This document shows, piece after piece, positions 44,189-55,174 of a DNA stretch of 64,000 bases. The stretch is from Acholoe squamosa (taxonomy: Eukaryota; Annelida; Polychaeta; Phyllodocida; Polynoidae): positions 34,012,002-34,076,001 of the forward strand of contig OX439046.1 of assembly GCA_949317995.1 (NCBI GenBank), read 5' to 3'. How positions within the stretch are numbered: the first letter of the stretch is position 1; each line of letters begins with the position of its first letter. A program made the position numbers and the translations under genes. The notes under the pieces are model-generated. The model was not told the DNA's origin. It searched no databases and saw nothing but the letters and a program-made list of their open reading frames with translations.

Positions 44189-45826
44189 GGGAGCGTTCAT
44201 TATTTATGGCAGGGGGGGTGAGAATCTCGTTCAGCAAATACCTGAAAATGAAGCGTCCCCCCATGTGAATATCCCAAAATGAACCGCCTCCCCCACAGAA
44301 ATATCCAAAAATGAATTGCCCACCCTATGTGAATACCCCAAAATGCAGTGCCCCCCCCCCATTGTGAATACCCCAAAATAAAGCGCTGCCCCCCCACTCA
44401 TTACCGCTCACTATAATACACTAAAATTGATTCCCTCAATAGAAATATCCCAAAATCACTCTTCCCCTTAGCACATGAAATGGCACTTTCCTGTGCTAAG
44501 GGATTTTCCTTTGAACAACAATGCTGGCTACCTGAAGGCACATAGCACCTTACTATGTGTGCATCCCTTTATGTTGCTGCAAGCTGGTGTAGTAGAAGGT
44601 GTGAAAACTCCTGTAGACACAATCACTACCTATGGTGGTACCACTTACAAACATTGATTGGATGCCATTGTAAGTCCCCCTATATTCTATTTCATCAGAC
44701 ATACTAAAAGAATTCTGCCCTCCCCCCCCCCCGCTCAAGGGGTCAAAATTCTTTTGACCCACACCTGAAGAGCCAAAAAGCATGTGCGAATGCGCCCTTT
44801 TAACCTATTCCGATGTAGCAGGTTATCCCATGGGCGTGGCCATTGCTGGAGCTTGTTACCAGTGAGTTCTACAGATAAGACCTACCAGATGGGGTACGGC
44901 CCCCGAGAGGACTGCAGTGAACAGTTGGGATCATCTCATTGGCTGATAATTAAACCTGCTAAGTCTGTATAGTAACGCGTGGGCTTTTTAGCTGAAAACA
45001 GGTGAAATTGTTTTGACCCCTCTGGTCAAGGGGTCGGAAAAACTCTTAAAAATGATAAACTCCCTTAGCCCTCTGTATCCTGACAATACATACTTGTGAG
45101 CAGATAAGGGGTAAAAGACATGCATGCGGGGGTATATGGATGATCGTTTCTGTTGCCTACTCACACTTTTGAATAAAAAATCTGCAAATTTAAGTACACA
45201 CGCAAAATGTCTTTTTTACCTTTTCCGCAAAAATTCATACACAGGAAAATATCTATGTTTACAGTAGATATTCTGAATTTGGGAGAATGCTATAAGTTGC
45301 ACCTGATGCCTAATAAGGTTCTGATTGCCTAATAAAGTCTATACACTGCTTTCAATGTAATTAGCGCACATACCCTAATAAGTGCACAACCCCTCTTTTA
45401 GACTAGGAATTACTGTGAAACCCTGTTCATAAGCCGACCTCAGTCATAAGCCAGGGCTAGAGTTTGGGAAAATATCATGAGCTGATTTCGGGTTGAAATT
45501 TCAAGAGGTTTAGAAAAACTCTATAATTCATAGCAATAAAACTTGGTCATAAGCCGGGGGAGACTTGATGATTTAGAAGCCGATTTTGATCGAAAATAGG
45601 GAAAAAAATCTGGCATATTATGACAAATACCAGTGCTCTAGAATAAAATATCCTCTTGCACGAATGTCCTAAAATGAAGCGCCCCCCCTACATGAATATC
45701 CAAATATGAAGTGCCTCCCCCACAGAAATACCCTAAAATAAAGTGCCTCCCCCTCGCAAATGTCCCAAAATGAGCTGCCCCCCCTCGAAATGCTCACCCC
45801 CCCTGCCATAAATAATGAACGCTCCC
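44189..45826. mobile_element. 1638-bp non-autonomous DNA transposon in the foldback centre
   Basis: Terminal repeats of about 35 bp start GGGAGCGTTCATTATTTATG and end CATAAATAATGAACGCTCCC, flanked by TAA on both sides. Just inside each end are short C-rich repeats (GAATATCCCAAAATGAAGCG type; 44225-44400 and 45655-45800). Internally AAGGGGTCAAAATTCTTTTG (44738) is mirrored near 45010, another nested palindrome. No transposase is recognisable. Confidence 0.88.
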
Positions 45827-46853
45827 TAATGTGGGTCAGATGGGTGTCAAAGCAGGTGAAATAAGTGAAAAATGGTTGAAATTCCCCATAATTCAGCAAA
45901 TTTTGTCAACTTTACTCTATCTAGCCTAATTCTGGACAGATTGACCCATTTTGGGCCTATTTGACCTACTTTGACTTATATTGGCCTGATTTAACCCACT
46001 TTGCTATTGGTAAGTCAATCGTACTCACTTTCGCCCATTTTGACCTATGTTGACCTGATTTTACCCAATTTACCCACTTGAGGCCACTTTTCCCCAGTTT
46101 GACCTAGATTACCCTCTTTTGACCCAATTTACCCACTTTTGGCCAATTCTACCCAGTTTGACCTTGATTGGCATGTTGACTTATTTTACTCATCTCAGGT
46201 CAATATGATTCTATTTGGACAAACGTACTGCTCTTGGGCCAGGCTTAACCCTCTTGGGTCATTATGACGTATTTTTATTCATATGAACCTGCTTTTCCCT
46301 AATTCATCCAAGTTGAGTCAATCTGACTCAATTTGGCCCAACTAACCTATCTCAGACCAATTTAACTATTTTGATCCATATTAACCTGATTTGACACAGT
46401 TTACCTCGCTTCACTCCATTGAACTCAAAACTCATTCCACTTAACTCAATTGATATCAAGTTTGTGGGATTGACTGACCTCCAGTGACCTCCAGATTCCA
46501 CTTGACTCTGCACTCAACTCAACCCCATCCACTCCACTCCATTCCAATCCACCCCACCCAACCCATTCATTTTAACTACATTCACTCCACCCAAGTCACC
46601 TCCACCACTCTACTTCTTTCTTCCCTCTCTCCCTCCCTCTTGCTGACTCACTCCATCACTTCCTAACTCCCTCCCTCCCTCACTCACTCACTCACTCACT
46701 TATTCAATCATTCCCTCCCCTCATTCCCTCCCTGTCTGCCTTTTCCGTGTCCACCTGCCTGCATCTCTGCCTACCTGCATCCCTGTGTCCCTGCCTCCGT
46801 CCCTCATTCACTCGCTCACTCACTCATTCTGTCACTCACTCACCCATAGCTTT

Positions 46854-47466
46854 GACCCTTGGTCCCTGTATCCCTTACTCATTGCTTCCAAGCATACCTT
46901 TACCGAAAAGGAATTAGGCAAATAGTGCTCTACTCAACAGAACTCAGCAGAACTGAACTTAAAGGGCCAAATCAGGTAAAAAGATACATTATCATATCTT
47001 GTAAAATATTAATCAAAAATTCTGATGAACCCACACAAAATAAAGAAAAACAACTCATAATTATATATCCTGAAAATCATAACCAACAATTGAGGAGAAA
47101 TATACTTTTTCAATTTCCATCACCACTCCCTAGGGTAGGAGGCAATTTTGGTTCTGAAACACTAGATTTGCTTTCGCCTACAGAGCGCTTACAACTAGGT
47201 CTATCCAACACTATGGAAACACTAAGGCTGTCAGCTCTGTTCTGGTGAAGTTAAGCCTTAGTGAGTGCCCACTAGAACTGAACTCAAATGGCACCATTCT
47301 TTATGGGTTTTCTACAGAAATACTAATGCAGATGGCGCCATCCAATTAGAGTATAGAAACAGGGTCCTGAGGATACGAGGCAAACAAAAACGTGTGATTC
47401 CCAGTGAAGCGGTTATTGACTTCCTGTACTGGTTATCCAATGAGGCAGTTTGATTTCCGCAATGAA
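46854..47466. other. Non-coding stretch with a hairpin
   Basis: No gene recognised. CACTAAGGCTG and AAGCCTTAGTG (47220-47263) form a hairpin. The 129-aa plus frame (46859-47248) has no known domain. Confidence 0.45.
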
Positions 47467-48218
47467 ACCTGGAGCTTAATTCAAAACATCCTGGGATCAC
47501 GACCCCAGCGATCTTAGGAATAAATCAGCCTTATCCTATTAAGTGATCTTAAGAGTTGACTGGGTTCACATATCCTAGCCAGCACTAAGATTGCATCGAT
47601 CTTAGCCTCATCCCTCCTACACTATTCCAAGAAGAACTGACTAGGCACAGGGGTAAGAGTCCCAAAATAAAGGAATAGCTGTGGAGTCACTCTTCTTCAC
47701 AAGAGTGCTTATACCATCGTTCCCCGTCCCCATATGGGCTAACAAAAGAGCACAGGGTGCAGTTGACCCCCGTACAGTATTCAAGAGTTGTTCCCATGAA
47801 TGTATGATTTATGCTTGCCTATCAGAAGCATTGTGCCCTCCCCCCAGGACAAAGAGAGAGAAGGGAAGAATTACCTTACAGTGCACTTAATGCATGAGTA
47901 GCCCTAAGAGCCCTCAAGGACACTCAGCAAACGTCCTCCCTCCCCTCTTTATGTATGCAGCAGGCTATTCACTCTTTTGATCAGGAGTGTTCCCTGTAAG
48001 TGCTCTTGTACTCAGGTGAAACCACTATGCATTTCTTTCACTAAGATCGCAATGATCTTAGTGGTGGAAATGGAATAGTGAAGTTATCCCAGGACTAGCT
48101 ATTCTGGACAGGCCTGCAACCACTGCATTACATAGGGTAGACCAGCCAGGTCTTATGATATGTGCCTACACTAAGATCGCTGGGGTTGGGATCCCAGGAT
48201 GTTTTGAATTAAGCTCCT
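47467..48218. mobile_element. Inverted-repeat element with ~50-bp arms and AAGATCGC motifs
   Basis: The left arm from CCTGGAGCTTAATTCAAAAC to GACCCCAGCGATCTTAG is mirrored, almost perfectly, by 48170-48218. The motif ACTAAGATCGC or its complement recurs inside (47585, 47597, 48040, 48055), including the hairpin CACTAAGATC / GATCTTAGTG at 48039-48063. Confidence 0.75.
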
Positions 48219-48972
48219 GGTCTACCAGCCCCATTTTTATTCCTAACAGGACGAACCTCCCCCCCCCTGTACTCACTACCCTTTTCCAAATGCACTGTGC
48301 CCATGATTGTGTTCATAATGGTTATATGTATACATAGTTGCCAAAAACGTGGTCTTGATATAAGGCATTCCTTAATAACACATATATACTAATATTCTGC
48401 AGATTCCTTTACAACTCCAATCTACAGGGTCTTGTAGAGATCTGGTATGCATGAGCTACAGATCCTCTGATAGGACCCAAACTACCGTATCAACGATACA
48501 TGGCTATCAGGGGTGTTGTCTTGGAAACATCCATCTACATAAAAGAAGATGCCAGACAAAGAAAATGACCATAAAGGTTGTCAGAGTAGGTGTAAATCTC
48601 CTGACAGTGCTTAGGGGGAGCTGGCATATTTATAAAGCTTCTGACTAGACTTAGGCTACACGGAAGGCTGGAGATTGGGATCTTGTGTATGGTTTGCTCA
48701 TACAATTAATCAGAGTTATGTCTCCTTCCAGTATCTACACCGTATTTCTCACGGTCTGCACCCTGTGCTCAAATACAATTCCCTAAAATAATTCTGTAAT
48801 CATCTAATTTAGACTTTGAGAAAAGAAATTATTTTGTGAGATGTTTCATGATACATTGTACCAATCACCAAAGAGATTTCACCACTTGAATCTATGCAAT
48901 ACATATAGACCTTTCCACTAAGTATTGTATCTTTGTACAATTATAACGAGAATTAAATGCACCCATGATCAA
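48219..48972. other. No recognised gene
   Basis: Short open frames only; the missing 5' exon of the receptor gene could lie here, but I found no signal peptide. Confidence 0.35.
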
Positions 48973-49258
48973 GGGCGTGTACTGGTTACCAGGTTGAGTC
49001 TATGTAGGTGTTATCCATATAGAAGGGTGAGACAGTAAAGGAGTGGTGCTGCCCTCTGCCAGCTCTATTTCCCATAGAGTAGACCTTGATTATGGAGGTG
49101 AGGAGTGACTTTGCCAAAGTCACCCCTCACCTCCGTAATCAAGGTCTATACATAGCAAATAGAGCTGGCAGATGGCAGCATCGCTCCTTAATTTACTGTC
49201 TCACCCTTCTATATGGCTAACACCTACATAGAGTCAACCTGGTAACCAGTACACGCCC
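48973..49258. mobile_element. 286-bp near-perfect palindrome
   Basis: Arms run from GGGCGTGTACTGGTTACCAG to TGACTTT, then a 3-base centre, then AAAGTCA back to GGTAACCAGTACACGCCC. I estimate about 93% arm identity. It could extrude as a cruciform. No clear target duplication. Confidence 0.9.
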
Positions 49259-49871
49259 GTGCCCATGATAACGGAACATACACAAATTAGGGAAGTAGAT
49301 AAAGCTGAATGTAAACCATGGTTCACAAATACGACTTGTAATGTAGTCGGCTAAGTCTTAAATGAAATTGATACCATGTGGAAACTCAGAAACGTTAATT
49401 AGCCATGTTTATTGTTATTGAGGAAGGCATTGTTCATGCTGCATTTTTATATGAGCTAAGGGGAAACAATTAGGGGCAAAACAAACATAGAGTATTGTTC
49501 TAGGGAAACAAATGGTTTGACAGAAAAAGTTGGGACTATTCAACTGTACTAGTTGTTCCAAGGGGGACACAAAACCATAGATCATTTAGAAGTCGTTGAT
49601 GCCTGGGGCTTAAATCTGTGATCAGTAGATCGAAAGTATTGATTGATTGTTTGTGTCTCATCCATACCTGCAGGTCTCTAATATAGATGTTTCAAAGCCA
49701 TTTGTGTTGTGTTTGAGAATTCTGACTTGCTCAATAAGACACAGCTGTCTCAATCTCAACCGAACACCTCTGGGGTAAACTCCCATCATGAATGACTAAT
49801 CTTTCTCCCCTCCTAGCATCTGAATCTCATAGTTCACATCAGTATTAACGTTCAATTTTACCTCTTTTCAG
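49259..49871. other. Sequence upstream of the first recognised receptor exon
   Basis: Probably intron. A pyrimidine-rich tract and TTTTCAG close it at 49871. No exon was recognised within it. Confidence 0.45.
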
Positions 49872-49988
49872 GGATTCACACACCCAAAACAAGACCTCGA
49901 CCTCAGTGAAAGGTGAGAGAGACGCTGTATTCGATGAGGAGCCACAGCTGTCCGATGAAAAACGCTTGGTACAAGACCTACTACGCAG
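49872..49988 (+). CDS. Cys-loop receptor exon A (N-terminal helix)
   Basis: 117-nt internal exon between acceptor CTTTTCAG and donor CGCAG|GTAGGT. It enters with one base and leaves with two. It is open throughout and encodes about 38 residues beginning DSHTQNKTSTS, an acidic linker DAVFDEEPQ, then SDEKRLVQDLLR, which matches the amphipathic alpha-1 helix that starts mature nicotinic receptor subunits (EKRLVNDLL-type). NKT is a possible N-glycosylation sequon. The residues before SDEK are not conserved in the family and would follow the signal peptide, encoded by an exon I could not identify. The last codon is completed by the first base of exon B (54286). Confidence 0.85.
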
Positions 49989-50269
49989 GTAGGTTAGATG
50001 CTGCAGTATAATGATGTCTGGAATGTGTGGTGTATTTGTTGCTTATTATCATCCCAGAAAATGAGACTGTCACACTATAAGAATCTATAGTTTATTTTAA
50101 TAAGCAATTGTATGAAGGATTCTGTTGAATACAAAATAATGCAACATATCATCGGAATATTTCACGTACACTACTAATCTATCTAAATCGAGAATTTCGT
50201 ATCAAATAGTCTTGATATCCCCAATTCCCCAGTATGTCATATCCTTAGATGACAGTTCGTACTGTGTAT

Positions 50270-50486
50270 AGGGTAGATTAACCTAAACATGACCACATAC
50301 CTTGAGACGTCCACCCCCAGAAAATAGCTATAATATTGGGTTTGCTAGTGAATCAACATTACCAACTTGTAACTTCAATCCCCATCAACGATTTCATAAT
50401 GTTGATGCAGGAGTAAGTATTTTTCATTGCAAATATGTTGGGTGGACGTCTCAAGGTATGTGGCCGTCTTTAGGTTAATCTACCCT
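50270..50486. mobile_element. 217-bp intronic MITE with ~47-bp terminal repeats
   Basis: TA|GGGTAGATTAACCTAAA at the left is mirrored by TTTAGGTTAATCTACCC|TA. The arms continue through ACATACCTTGAGACGTCC. TA flanks suggest a Tc1/mariner-type origin. Confidence 0.85.
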
Positions 50487-50992
50487 AGATGTTTTATATC
50501 TATGTCGACGGGCTTATTTCTCTCTGTCATGGAGATGTCAGTGCCTTGTCTAGCGATGTCAGCGCAAATCCAGTCCGGCTCTTTCAGGCACTTAATATAC
50601 AGCTAGGTTTTAGTAAAGCAATCTACTGAAGCTGTCCTAAGAGACCAATGAGCACCATTACTTCAGAAGAGCCTAATGTTGCATTTCGACTATGCAATTA
50701 AAAGGGGATTCTCCGGAGCAAGACAGGATTTAATCAACAAATTTTAGGACCTGCGGTGACAGACTTTAATTTGTCTGCAACGTTTGCATAAACGGATTAG
50801 AACTTCGCCTGGTCATTCATTGTGGCTCTTCATCATACAATTACTCGCACAAATGGAATATCTATGAATTCAGCTTTGTTGCTTCTGGTTGTAGAGGAGT
50901 ACTTTGATTTCTAATACAATTCAGACTTAACTTATGTTTTGTGTTGTTCAGCCATATTTCAGGGTGTGTGAGTTTGTGAGTTATAGCATTGC
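50487..50992. other. Intron sequence, nothing recognised
   Basis: No repeat or exon signal seen. Confidence 0.4.
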
Positions 50993-51220
50993 ACATGGGT
51001 AGTTATGGTGGGTGACCTAGAATGCATTGATAGGCTAAATAGAAAGGTGATTCATTTGTCAAATTAATACATGGGTAGTTATGGTGGGTGACCTGCAATG
51101 CATTGATAGGCTAAATAGAAAGGTGATTCATTTGTCAAATTAATACATGGGTAGTTATGGTGGGTGACCTGCAATGCATTGATAGGCTAAATAGAAAGAT
51201 GATTCATTTATCAAATGAAT
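50993..51220. repeat. 76-bp unit in three tandem copies
   Basis: The unit starts ACATGGGTAGTTATGGTGGG and ends TTTGTCAAATTAAT. Copies 1 and 2 are nearly identical; copy 3 has a few changes and runs directly into the next MITE. Confidence 0.95.
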
Positions 51221-51482
51221 ACATATCGTCGCCTCAGTGCAAGAAGGTTGTAACTGACATTTTGGCAAAATATGAATTTTCTTCTCTTTTGACATCTATT
51301 GGCCTTTATCTGCCTACTAAAATAGTACTGGAGCTCTGACTGATATATGTGCCTACAGTACCAAGTGCAATGTTGCTGTTTCACTTTGTGCTACAGTAAG
51401 TGAAACAACACTTCTTTTGCCTCTTTTGCAAAATTTGAAAATTCTAGTTACAACCTACTTGCACTAAGGCGACGATATGTAG
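51221..51482. mobile_element. ~260-bp intronic MITE (CATATCGTCGCC ends)
   Basis: TA|CATATCGTCGCCTCAGTGCA is mirrored by TGCACTAAGGCGACGATATG|TA, and the arms extend through GTTGTAAC and GCAAAAT. The interior contains a second hairpin, TGTTTCACTT / AAGTGAAACA. Confidence 0.85.
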
Positions 51483-52049
51483 TTTGTATAAAATTTTCTA
51501 TGAAATGAGTATGTTTGTGAGGAAAATACATGACCGTTTCCATACTATTCACAACATGCAGCATTGCGTTACAATGGGATTTATAAACGATCATCATGAA
51601 AGATTTTCGTTCCAAATAAGAGTACTACTCTGAGTTTAAAACGTTCATGTTTCCATGAAAGAGCTTTCTTTTAAAGTTATGAATTAACCACAGAACAAGT
51701 AATGAGTCCCTGGAGCCATCTACCTATTTTCTTTTTTTCATTTTGCCCAAACCTCTAACAAAGACTTCGGTGAAGTACCATAATCCTCCCTTGAATTTAA
51801 GATCTCATTGCAAAGTCTATGAGTGCAGAACCATCCGTTCTAAAATATTATTCACATGAGAATTTAGTTTACCCCAACAGGATGGCAAGTCATAAGACTT
51901 ATGAGATATGGATTGAAAATGATCAGGTTTGTGAGAAAAAAAAACTCTTGAGCGTTTTGATGCAATTCAAAACATGCTGCCTTGATTTTTACTATGGAAA
52001 TTGTAAACGACTTTCATGAAAGACTTTCATCTAAAAATGTATTGCCAAA
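51483..52049. repeat. Old repeat fragments in intron
   Basis: ATTCACAACATGCAGCATTGC (51547) recurs as CAAAACATGCTGCCTTGA (51967) and ATTCACAACATGCAGTATTGC (53966), each followed by a similar stretch (AAACGACTTTCATGAAAGA-type in the first two). Diverged copies of one unclassified repeat. Confidence 0.5.
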
Positions 52050-52800
52050 ATTGACAGAAGAGGCCCAGTGGACTTTAGGAATTACAGATAATCATTTTCT
52101 GGCTAAAAGAATCCGACAAAAATGGCCGATAATGCAGGGAGAATTAATATCAAATTATTTGATATTTTCATATGTAAACTGCCCGACAACAATTAAGAAA
52201 CTCCCAATAATACAACCCGGACTTTGACTATCTTCCCCCTATGTTGGCCTCCCTCTGTAGACTATGGCTATAAGACCAAAGGTCAACTGGGCCCCTTTGG
52301 CCGACTTTGGCCATTTTTACATTTCCTACACAAAAGTCTGCCGAAGAGGCCCTGTGGACTACTGTTCTAATACCTATATTCCACTGGGCCTCTTTGGCTA
52401 ATTTTGGCCATTCATTCCCTACACAAAAGTCGGCTCAGAACAGAAAAAAATCGGATGAGAAAAAAACTATCGGAGACCGTCGCCGACGGTTCCCGATGCA
52501 TTTCCGATGCGTTTCCGTTTTTATTTTCAGCTCTTCCACTGAACCCGATTCTTGGCCGATAGTACGGGAATCTCACCCGATGGTACGGGAATTTCACCCG
52601 ATTGTGGCCCGATGCTCAAGTTTGTCACCGATGCATCGGAAACGCATCGCCGATGGACTATCGGCCAATAATCGGTTTTGGTGGAATACACCCATTAAAC
52701 TGCCCGACAATAATTAAGAAATCCCCGACAAAATATCCCTGATTTTCATTATCTACCCCCCTTGTCGGCCTCCCTCTGTGGACTATGGCTATTTTCAGGA
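52050..52800. mobile_element. Cluster of diverged CCATAGTCCAC-type elements
   Basis: Text of the 53332-53606 element recurs here: AATATCAAATTATTTGATAT, ACTGCCCGACAACAATTAAG, CTCTGTAGACTATGG. Several CGATGC/CCGATG words (52495-52660) form further hairpins (CGATGCATCGGAAACGCATCG). Boundaries of individual copies are not resolvable by eye. Confidence 0.5.
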
Positions 52801-52893
52801 GTAAAAAGAACTGATATTAGACCACAGGGATTTCCAAACCCAACTTATCACGCTTTTTGAAATAATCTTTTGGCAGGTTTTAATTCCACTTTA

Positions 52894-53075
52894 TACCCAT
52901 AGTCCACTGGGCCTCTTCGGCCGACTTTTGTGTAGGGAATGTATGGCCAAAGTTGGCTGAAGAGGCCCAGTGGACTATGGGTCTAATACCTATAGTCCAC
53001 TGCACCTCTTTGGCCGACTTTTGTGTAGGGAATGTATGGCCAAAATTGGCCGAAGAGGCCCAGTGGACTATAGGT
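52894..53075. mobile_element. Two adjacent ~89-bp hairpin MITEs
   Basis: Copy 1 (52894-52982) and copy 2 (52987-53075) each run TACC(C/T)ATAGTCCACTG...GGCCGACTTTTGTGTAGGG...GGCC(C)AGTGGACTAT(G/A)GG. The second is flanked by TA on both sides. Copies are about 90% identical and 4 bp apart. Confidence 0.85.
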
Positions 53076-53331
53076 ATTATATGGTTTTGTTTATCACCGG
53101 TGCATGAGGTTTTGCAGGTCGTTTGAGCTACAATCATTAGCACTGCAGTAAAGCACTGATACCCCAGGGCACCCCTGGAATGGGGAAACTTGTAGCATTC
53201 CAATGGGTCGGAGGGTCAATTTCCCAGTATTAGTTGGTTAGGTTTTGGGATTAGGTGGTTGATTGGAATCTTCATAGGGATCAACTGGAACCAAGTGAAG
53301 TAGACCTCAATTCTGACTGGTCCCCGGGTAA

Positions 53332-53606
53332 TACCCATAGTCCACAGGGCCATTGTCGGCCGATCCTAGGGCAGATAATGTAGGATCGGCAGAAAAAAAG
53401 GGGGAAATATGACAGCTGCGTAAAAATGATTACCTGACTAAAAAAAATCTGACAAAAATGGCCGATTATGCAAAGAAAATTAATATCAAATTATTTGATA
53501 TTTTCAGATGTATACTGCCCGACAATAATTAGGAATTCCCCGACAAAACATCCCCAACTTTGATTATCTCTTCCCTGTGTCGGCCTGTCTCTGTGGACTA
53601 TGGGTA
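53332..53606. mobile_element. ~275-bp element, CCCATAGTCCACAG ends
   Basis: TA|CCCATAGTCCACAGGGCC is mirrored by CTCTGTGGACTATGGG|TA. Interior as described for the 52050-52800 cluster. It shares ends with the short hairpins at 52894-53075, so these are probably internally deleted relatives. Confidence 0.8.
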
Positions 53607-54285
53607 TAACTGGTGATTGGAAATGTAATTTTGGACAGGACGCTTGTCCTTTCAGATGACCGAGGGTATTGGTTAGTGTGTATTGGTCTGTCAATAGACT
53701 TAATTCACCTCATTCCCAGAGTCTAATTTATCACTGTCTCCCTGAGATAAGCATGCCAATCTTCAACTTACACTCACATTTCCATTCATCATTCCCCTAT
53801 CGCCTTGTTGCAATACCTCCCATCCATCAAACTTGCTAATAGAATTCGGCTAAGAAGATGGCTTGCTCTGGAAAGCGATTCATCAGTCAACCCATTATCC
53901 CGGTTGAAATTCATCTGCAATTTATCAGATCTGTTAGGAAAAAGATCAAAGATAGTTTTGATGCTATTCACAACATGCAGTATTGCACTGACTATATAAC
54001 GATTATCCCAGTTGGCAAACCAATTTTCAACCAAATAACCAATAGGGAAACCAAGTGGGATCTTTCTAATGAGATGATTATTCTGAGTATGAAAAGATCG
54101 TCCCTTTACTCATAAAACTTTCCTTAAATGTGAAGAATTCCCCCCCCCCCCAGAGGAATAAATTGTACGGATTTTGTTAGTGGGAGGAACCATTACCTCT
54201 CATGTATATGATATGATGAATGATATTATGAATGATATTTCCCTTAACAAATTAAGCTTAATATCAGATTCCTTGTTCATGCCAG
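53607..54285. other. Intron sequence
   Basis: Contains one copy of the CACAACATGCAG repeat (53966). No exon is seen before the acceptor at 54285. Confidence 0.45.
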
Positions 54286-54424
54286 GTATGACATTGTGGG
54301 TACTACTGGCAGACCAGTTAAGAATGCATCTACATCAGTAGAGGTGTACTTCGGACTGGGACTAATTAAGATGACCGTGGAGGAGAAGGACAACATGCTC
54401 TCCATGAGTGCCTGGACCAGATAT
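54286..54424 (+). CDS. Cys-loop receptor exon B (beta-1/beta-2, loop D)
   Basis: 139-nt exon between acceptor TGCCAG and donor TAT|GTAAGT. Its first base completes an Arg codon from exon A, and it ends in phase 0. It encodes YDIVGTTGRPVKNASTSVEV, then YFGLGLIKMTVEEKDNMLSM, then SAWTRY. This aligns with the family pattern RPV.N.S..V.V.FGL.L...(D/E)EK(N/D)..L....W. NAS is a probable N-glycosylation site. The Trp in SAWTRY corresponds to the loop D Trp on the complementary face of the agonist site. In vertebrate nicotinic genes this segment is usually split by an intron before the EK(N/D) block; here it is one exon, and an intron is present instead between LLR and RYD. Confidence 0.92.
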
Positions 54425-55174
54425 GTAAGTATATATGGTCCTCGAACATTCAAAGTAAGCGACATGATATAAACCAATAGAAATATTTATCTTGTCAGGC
54501 TCAGTGTAGGGTTGTCATACTGATGACCAAGAGTTGCAGCCCATAAAACTTATTCTCATTTCGAAATAGACTTATTTCAACATAAGGTTTAATTCAGTTT
54601 GAAATAGCATGATATACATGCGACCTGAATACCTGTGACTAAAACTGGCCCTAACGTTGTCAACATGAAGGTTGAATGCCAGAGCTGACAAGGTAAATTT
54701 GACATAGTCTGTCATGTCACTTGATGTTTCTCACCCTTATCATTGCGTTTACTCCTGATTTGATAAACTGCCTTATGTCACGAGGTATTTGGGGTGAATA
54801 GTAGCCAATAATAGTAATGAACTATCCTTTTTAAATTTCTCTTTTTAGCTCTTCTTATAATAGGGACGCGTGCTTTTCTGTATGATAAAATTCAAGTGCA
54901 ACAATATTGATAACCTTAAATGCATACCATTAGCTGTAGCCATCCCTCCTCTTCCACGCGGCCCTTACCATATTTCACAGCCTCTCATTAGACATTCCTG
55001 ATTGTGTTACCTTGAGATTTTCAGTATATTCTTCATCCCCAATACATAAAATTTTCATTCTAATTATTTGCTTTAATCGTTCAAAACCGCGTGGTATTGT
55101 GCTCCATTAAAACACGACCACCCAAACGTTCCCTTTACTTTTGTGAACCATTATCTCTTCTCCCCTTACAATAG

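Larger units (their letters stand above)
42775..46853. mobile_element. 4.1-kb foldback built from layered short tandem repeats
   Basis: The outer ends CTATGGTGTGAGTGAGTGAG and CACTCACCCATAG are inverted. Moving inward on both sides comes a GAGTGAGTG/GGGAGG zone (42784-43050; mirrored 46600-46850), then a GTGGATTGGATTGGAATG zone (43080-43130; mirrored 46500-46560), then a degenerate GGGTCAAA/GTGGCCCAAA repeat zone of roughly 60-bp periodicity (43140-44180; mirrored 45840-46380). The architecture resembles Drosophila FB and sea urchin TU foldback elements. The centre is occupied by another transposon. Long open frames in the purine-rich arms are composition artefacts. Confidence 0.75.
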
